DNA of 64,000 nt. Source: Unio delphinus. Lineage: Eukaryota; Mollusca; Bivalvia; Unionida; Unionidae. Positions 59,457 through 64,000 of the stretch are shown here, piece after piece; positions within the stretch are counted from its first letter, which is position 1, and the number at the start of each line of letters is the position of its first letter. The translations under genes were made by a program, and so were the position numbers. The notes below the pieces were generated by a model. That model was not told the DNA's origin and searched no databases. It saw nothing but the letters and a program-made list of their open reading frames with translations. Where the stretch lies: assembly GCA_029339505.1 (NCBI GenBank), contig JAQISU010000123.1, positions 7,677,501 to 7,741,500 on the forward strand, read 5' to 3'.

Positions 59457-59700
59457 TTGTTTATTCAACTGATTACTCCTAAAACGAAAAATAGACAGAC
59501 ACAGTTCTGCCGCTACATTATGCGGCGTGTCTGTGCAGTTTAAAGTTGGCATAGACCTTTAAGCGAGTAAATACGTACTTCTTTGTTTGTTCTACTGATT
59601 ACTCCTAACAACAACCTGCACAGACACAGATATGCCTGTCCATAATGTGCAGTTTGAAGTTGCCATAGACTTATAAGCGAGAATATGCGTACTTATTTGT
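59457..59700 (+). repeat. Two tandem copies of a 115-125-bp repeat with hairpin
   Basis: Both copies run from ACTGATTACTCCTAA through GTGCAGTTTxAAGTTG to AAGCGAGxATATGCGTACTT. In the first copy CAGACAC...GCCGC and GCGGCGTGTCTG pair around TACATTAT, giving a stem of about 12 bp with a bulge. Confidence 0.8.
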
Positions 59701-60784
59701 TTTGCTTAAGTCTTTTGTTTTGTCTTGTTTGCTGTTGTTCTAGGGTGGGGTGGGGGTGATGTAAGTTTCATCAAATCCGAATTTTAAATGTCTACTCTTG
59801 AGCCTGGACTGGAGTTTCGATTCAGCGACTAATATGCAAGATTCTCTCCACTTTTAAACATCAAACAAAAACGTTTTTAAAATTATATGTTTGGACATTG
59901 AATACATAATATTTTAGGTTCAATTTACAAAACTATATGGAATGATAACATTACATCTTCAAAGTAAAATGTCGGATTTGTGGACTTTACAGGTGTGCCG
60001 GATCTTTTAAATTTTATATAGCAAGATGAAAACAAATATAAGTACAAAAGGTAACGCGTTTGATGTGCATGTGCAAATATGCATGTCAATAAGCCTATCG
60101 AGATTTATATAATTTACGTATGCTTGTGGCTTTCGTTTTAAATTTAGTTCTTAAGAAGGAGAATGTCTCTATTTTATGTTGTGATAAACGGGCCATAGAA
60201 TATCAACGGTTTGTATTATTTGCATATTAATATCAACTGGCATTTACCGACCTGTGAACCATTGTATAGCATGGCTCGTAACTCTGCTGAAGTTAAATTT
60301 ATATGTTACTTAATGCTAAATACATTTATTGAATAACTTTTGTGATATAGTGTATGTCGTATTAACATGAAATAGGTACGGTTTCATTCCAAGTTTCTTA
60401 TATGAACTTTACTTAGGAAAAACAGCAACAAAACTACAAATGCTTGTTCAGACTGTAACAGACCAAATATATTTTTTGAGAAATTTCAGATTCCCTCTGC
60501 TCCTCGTAAGGGACGGAATGTACCGGTTGCCAGTAAGAGCGAATCGCGCAACTTTAAAAGTTTGAAAGAGCAGCGCTTTCGCTCTAAACAACGTTAATGC
60601 GGACTCTAGTTTCCCCGAAAATATATTTTTGCATCAGGTCATCATCGAAATACCGGCCTTTGACCGGAGACTGGTCATCGGTCGTAGGTCAGTGTACACA
60701 TCAGTTAATCAGTCAGCGGGTATCGGGCTCGAACGTCTGTCACCAGTTTCCGGATTGCTCACTTAGAGCAACTCAGCATTGTAA
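59701..60784. other. No feature recognised
   Basis: Intergenic AT-rich sequence with a G-rich GGGTGGGGTGGGGGTG run near 59,742. Confidence 0.4.
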
Positions 60785-61275
60785 TTTAATTGACGGTTTC
60801 GGTCTCGGTGTCGGTGTGAAAGTTGGCAATTGGCATATTGTCGGCATAGTTTCTGTTTCGGCCGAAGCCAAACAGTTAGCTTTCGGTTTGCTTTCAGTTT
60901 CGGCTGAAACTGATATTGACTTTCGGTCATCAGCCGAATATCTATTTTAACATTCAGAATGCAAAGTTAGTGCTGCGTCTATTACTCTGCCTATCGGCCG
61001 GTCAATCAGCGCTAGGCAATTTTACATTTAGCGAAATCCTCTTACTGCAGGCTCTGAATGATTATTTCTAGATTCGTTTTTAATTAGTGTAGCATTGCAT
61101 TCATGACCCGGGCCTATTTAATAAATCTTGTGTTCAGCAACTTCGGTTTATCTTTCGGTTTCTTTTTCAGCCGAAGGTGTAGTTAAGCTTTCGGTTTCGG
61201 CCGAAAGTAAATTTATAACTTTCGGTCTGCTTTTGTTATCGGCCGAAACCAGAAATTTAGTTTCGGTCGGCCTAT
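60785..61275. repeat. Cluster of TTTCGGCCGAAA-like palindromes
   Basis: Two sub-clusters (about 60,790-60,950 and 61,139-61,275) are made of alternating TTTCGGTTT, TTTCGGCCGAAAG and AGCCGAA words every 20-40 bases. The core TTTCGGCCGAAA is a perfect palindrome near 61195 and appears in mutated forms elsewhere. The surrounding ORF (60597-60950) is probably accidental. Known class unknown. Confidence 0.65.
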
Positions 61276-61287
61276 AGACTGGACTGA

Positions 61288-61288
<1 letters not shown>

Positions 61289-61385
<97 letters not shown>

Positions 61386-61388
61386 CAC
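61289..61388. repeat. (CT)n-(AC)n compound microsatellite
   Basis: About 80 bases of CT repeat followed by nine AC repeats. The Arg/Glu-rich minus-strand ORF here is a repeat artefact. Confidence 0.97.
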
Positions 61389-61504
61389 TTTGTTTTGCGT
61401 TATTTAATCACTATGGGGAAAGTAAGTAGGACTTGGCTGTCCCATTTTGGGAAGGGGACCAGATCACTGTTCCGTTTCTAACCCCTATGAGATTTGAGGG
61501 CTCA

Positions 61505-61506
<2 letters not shown>

Positions 61507-61558
<52 letters not shown>
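61507..61558. repeat. (AC)n microsatellite
   Basis: About 51 bases of AC repeat. Confidence 0.97.
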
Positions 61559-61559
<1 letters not shown>

Positions 61560-64000
61560 CCGATACCCTATAGTGAGTCTTACTTTCCCTCATAACATAA
61601 TAGATATATATTCCTTTGATTTAAGGTACGTCGGACAGTACAGGCTTTAGACATCCGTCTCCTCGGGCCAGATTATACAAACCACCATTCTCCTCATTTC
61701 TCCTCACTGATCGATAATTAAACAAATGATTTCGTTTATTCTGTTGTTTAAAGATGGGTTAATCCCGTTGCCGAACATAATAGTCGTAGTAGGACGAAAG
61801 CACTATGTTCCCGTCTCCTTCAGAAACAAAGAAGATAGTCCTATCTCGCCTCGACAGCGATGTTAGGACGACTATTTCATGTAAATTTTGGGTAACTCGA
61901 ATGCTTTTCAATAAAATCCCGTTACATGGAGGGCTTTTTCTCTTATTATGCCCCTCTGCTTTTTTTAACCTTTCGAGGTAAGTGATGAAGGAGATGAAAA
62001 TCTGGATTTTTGACAAGGCAGTAAACAAAAATGACCGCCTCCTTCCCCTTCAGAAGCTGAGGATTCTGTGATTCACTTTCATTTAAACAGACTTTTTGGG
62101 AGCCATTTTAGTTCAGTTCTTCTGCTGCTTCTTAATCAGAAATAGTCTGAGAGCTTAACCAGATGGTTTCTCTGGGCCAAAAGGCTACCAGGCAGCAGAA
62201 GAGATTGTCTATTCTCTTTTCTACACTTTGATTCACTTGTGAATGATCTGTCCCTCTGCTGAATGACGTTGAATCGTCAGTAGTCAAGTTCGCCACTTGA
62301 GCGACAAGATGGGAAATCTATATTTTACCACCATCTTTGCTGCACTCAGGTATCAGGATAGAAAATCATTTATGAAAACAAGTCTTATGTTGCCATTGTT
62401 TGTGATTCCCCAGTCAAAGAAAAATACAATGTTGAAATGTCCATAGGAATAACTATGGCACTTGTGCGCATAAGGCACTTGTGCGCGTAAGTGGAAAAGC
62501 CTATGATGATTCAGGTCTTTGCCGCCATATTGTAGGTCTCTAATACAGTCTATAGAGTCAGGACGGAAAATCTCATGTTGAAAATGTCCATAGGTGTAAC
62601 ATGCATGGATCTGTCTGGGATATCATGCCAATTTAGTATGGAAAGGTAGATAGTTGAGATGATAGCTTTGTTTAATGGGGAATGACATGGAGGTTATAAG
62701 GAATAAGAAGAATGTTTTTGTTTATATGGTATTTAAACTATATTTTACATAGTACCCTATGCGGGCAGTAGATGATTGGATGTTGGTTACTATGAACGGT
62801 GTATTTAATATTAAATGCGTGGTATCGGATAGGAAACAGCATGGTAATGGTCATTTCAAACGAGCGTTGAGTCGTTGACGGCATAGTTTGGATGTTTGAT
62901 ATTAACTGGATAAAAGCAATGTTGTTTTTTTATAGTAGCTAATTGGGTGTTCTGTTATAGTTATCTAGGCGTTTGATGGTAGATAACTAAGTCTTGGATC
63001 GTAGTTGTAGTTTAGAACATTTAAACCTATACATGCCCACATCTCTTAAACTGGTCAACTTTTAACTTCTTTTACATAGAACTATGAAACTTAAAGCGGT
63101 GGTGCATTTTAAAAGCACTATACACTTCTTATAAATACATTATATGTGATCCATATATCACGTTCCATAGCTTTTGCTGATATTCATTATTAAAATTCTT
63201 ATTTGGGTACTGTTCATATTCCGCATGCTTGGATCGTATCGAGAAATCAAATGATGCTACTGGATGTGTGCCACTGCTCGACATCAGTGCGACGCTTAAA
63301 ACGTGCAGTGACATATTTAAGGTTCTCATATATTTGACTGATATTTTGAATCTGTGAAAATGGAATAACAACAGCATATGACCCTACAGGTTATAGATTT
63401 ATAAAACATTCATACAAAAAATACCATCAGAATATGCATTAACTTGTTTTGAACATGAGTCCCTCGACACAAAATTTATCTTTCTCCCTGACTATTTTAG
63501 TTTGATGCTAATCTTTTTTGTTTCGTCTACAATATAAACAATTTAGTGTTTTGGGATTGCAATCGACAATCAGTGTCCTAAATCTAGGTTAGCAAATATA
63601 CAATATTAATAAACCCGAGGTTAGGTCTGGGCAAAGATTGCAATGCTTGTAACAAAAGAGGCAACTGATGAATTAAAATTTGCCTGACTTAACACTGAAA
63701 TTTTATTTTTAAGAAATACAATTTGCGGACAGTAAGTAGCTTTTTAGTAAGAGAATTGATTTTAATACGGATAATAGAAGATATACAGTTTTAAAAATAT
63801 TGTTTCCACGTGACTTAAATGTTTCTATCTCTCTCAGACATCGGGCATATAAATATTGTAAAATCAGATAGCAGTATACTCGTGGAAGAATTTATAAAAA
63901 AAAATAAAGTTCAAAATATTTTGAGATGCACCAATTGACTTGTTAATTAATTTGTTTCCATTTTAAATTTCATAAATTTGTATCTCTGTTCTATAGTTTG
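61559..64000. other. No convincing gene
   Basis: AT-rich intergenic sequence. A minus-strand ORF at 63129-63377 has a signal-like hydrophobic start (MRTLNMSLHVLSVALMSSSG) and could be an exon, but has no recognised family. An 89-aa minus ORF at 61759-62028 shows nothing recognisable. Confidence 0.35.

Noticed and set aside
60597..60950. 117-aa plus-strand ORF
   Set aside because: Runs through palindromic repeats; no domain.
61148..61593. Arg-Glu and Val-Cys repeat ORFs
   Set aside because: Translations of CT and AC microsatellites.

Overview
The window looks like nuclear DNA of an invertebrate animal, most likely a mollusc. It is AT-rich and gene-poor, with abundant microsatellites, tRNA-derived SINEs of a type I associate with molluscs, truncated LINEs, a Toll-receptor-like leucine-rich-repeat gene relic and a very large satellite array. 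No rRNA gene, functional tRNA gene, CRISPR array or bacterial operon was seen. The species call is inference; no database search was possible.

Bases 1 to about 9,100 hold the right-hand part of a decayed, virus-like mobile element of the Polinton/Maverick or adintovirus kind. Its left end lies outside the window. Visible parts are a family B DNA polymerase running into a superfamily 1 helicase and a Cys-rich HNH-like tail (plus strand), a DDE integrase (minus), a parvovirus-type phospholipase A2 domain overlapping the integrase in another frame (minus), an A32/FtsK-like packaging ATPase (plus), an HNH endonuclease with a NUMOD-like tail (minus), a small zinc protein (minus) and three unrecognised minus-strand ORFs. 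Most recognisable genes carry stops or frameshifts, so this is a dead or dying copy. Together they would form a replication, integration and packaging set. No major capsid protein or adenain-type protease is visible.

Bases 9,100 to 20,900 contain a GA microsatellite, a near-complete imperfect palindrome of 560-620 bp (12.2-12.8 kb), an LRR ectodomain pseudogene with one in-frame stop and no membrane or TIR part (13.1-14.9 kb), two SINEs (one with a perfect 14-bp target duplication), and a 42-bp minisatellite.

Bases 20,926 to 44,583 are one uninterrupted satellite of about 23.7 kb, built from 47-bp and 53-bp versions of one unit. Larger duplications are nested inside it: a 7,531-bp head-to-tail pair, a 1,993-bp pair, and 3.3-kb and 2.3-kb internal copies. 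The array stops abruptly in a broken CR1/Jockey-like LINE fragment (44.6-45.4 kb).

Bases 45,400 to 64,000 are repeat-rich: a SINE tail, microsatellites, a 5'-truncated LINE with an open 538-codon reverse transcriptase frame and a perfect 14-bp target duplication (47.4-50.2 kb), several minisatellites, an old degenerate tandem array of long units (54.4-57.8 kb) and a cluster of TTTCGGCCGAAA-like palindromes. Two short ORFs that could be coding exons are listed at low confidence. No intact host gene is convincingly visible.
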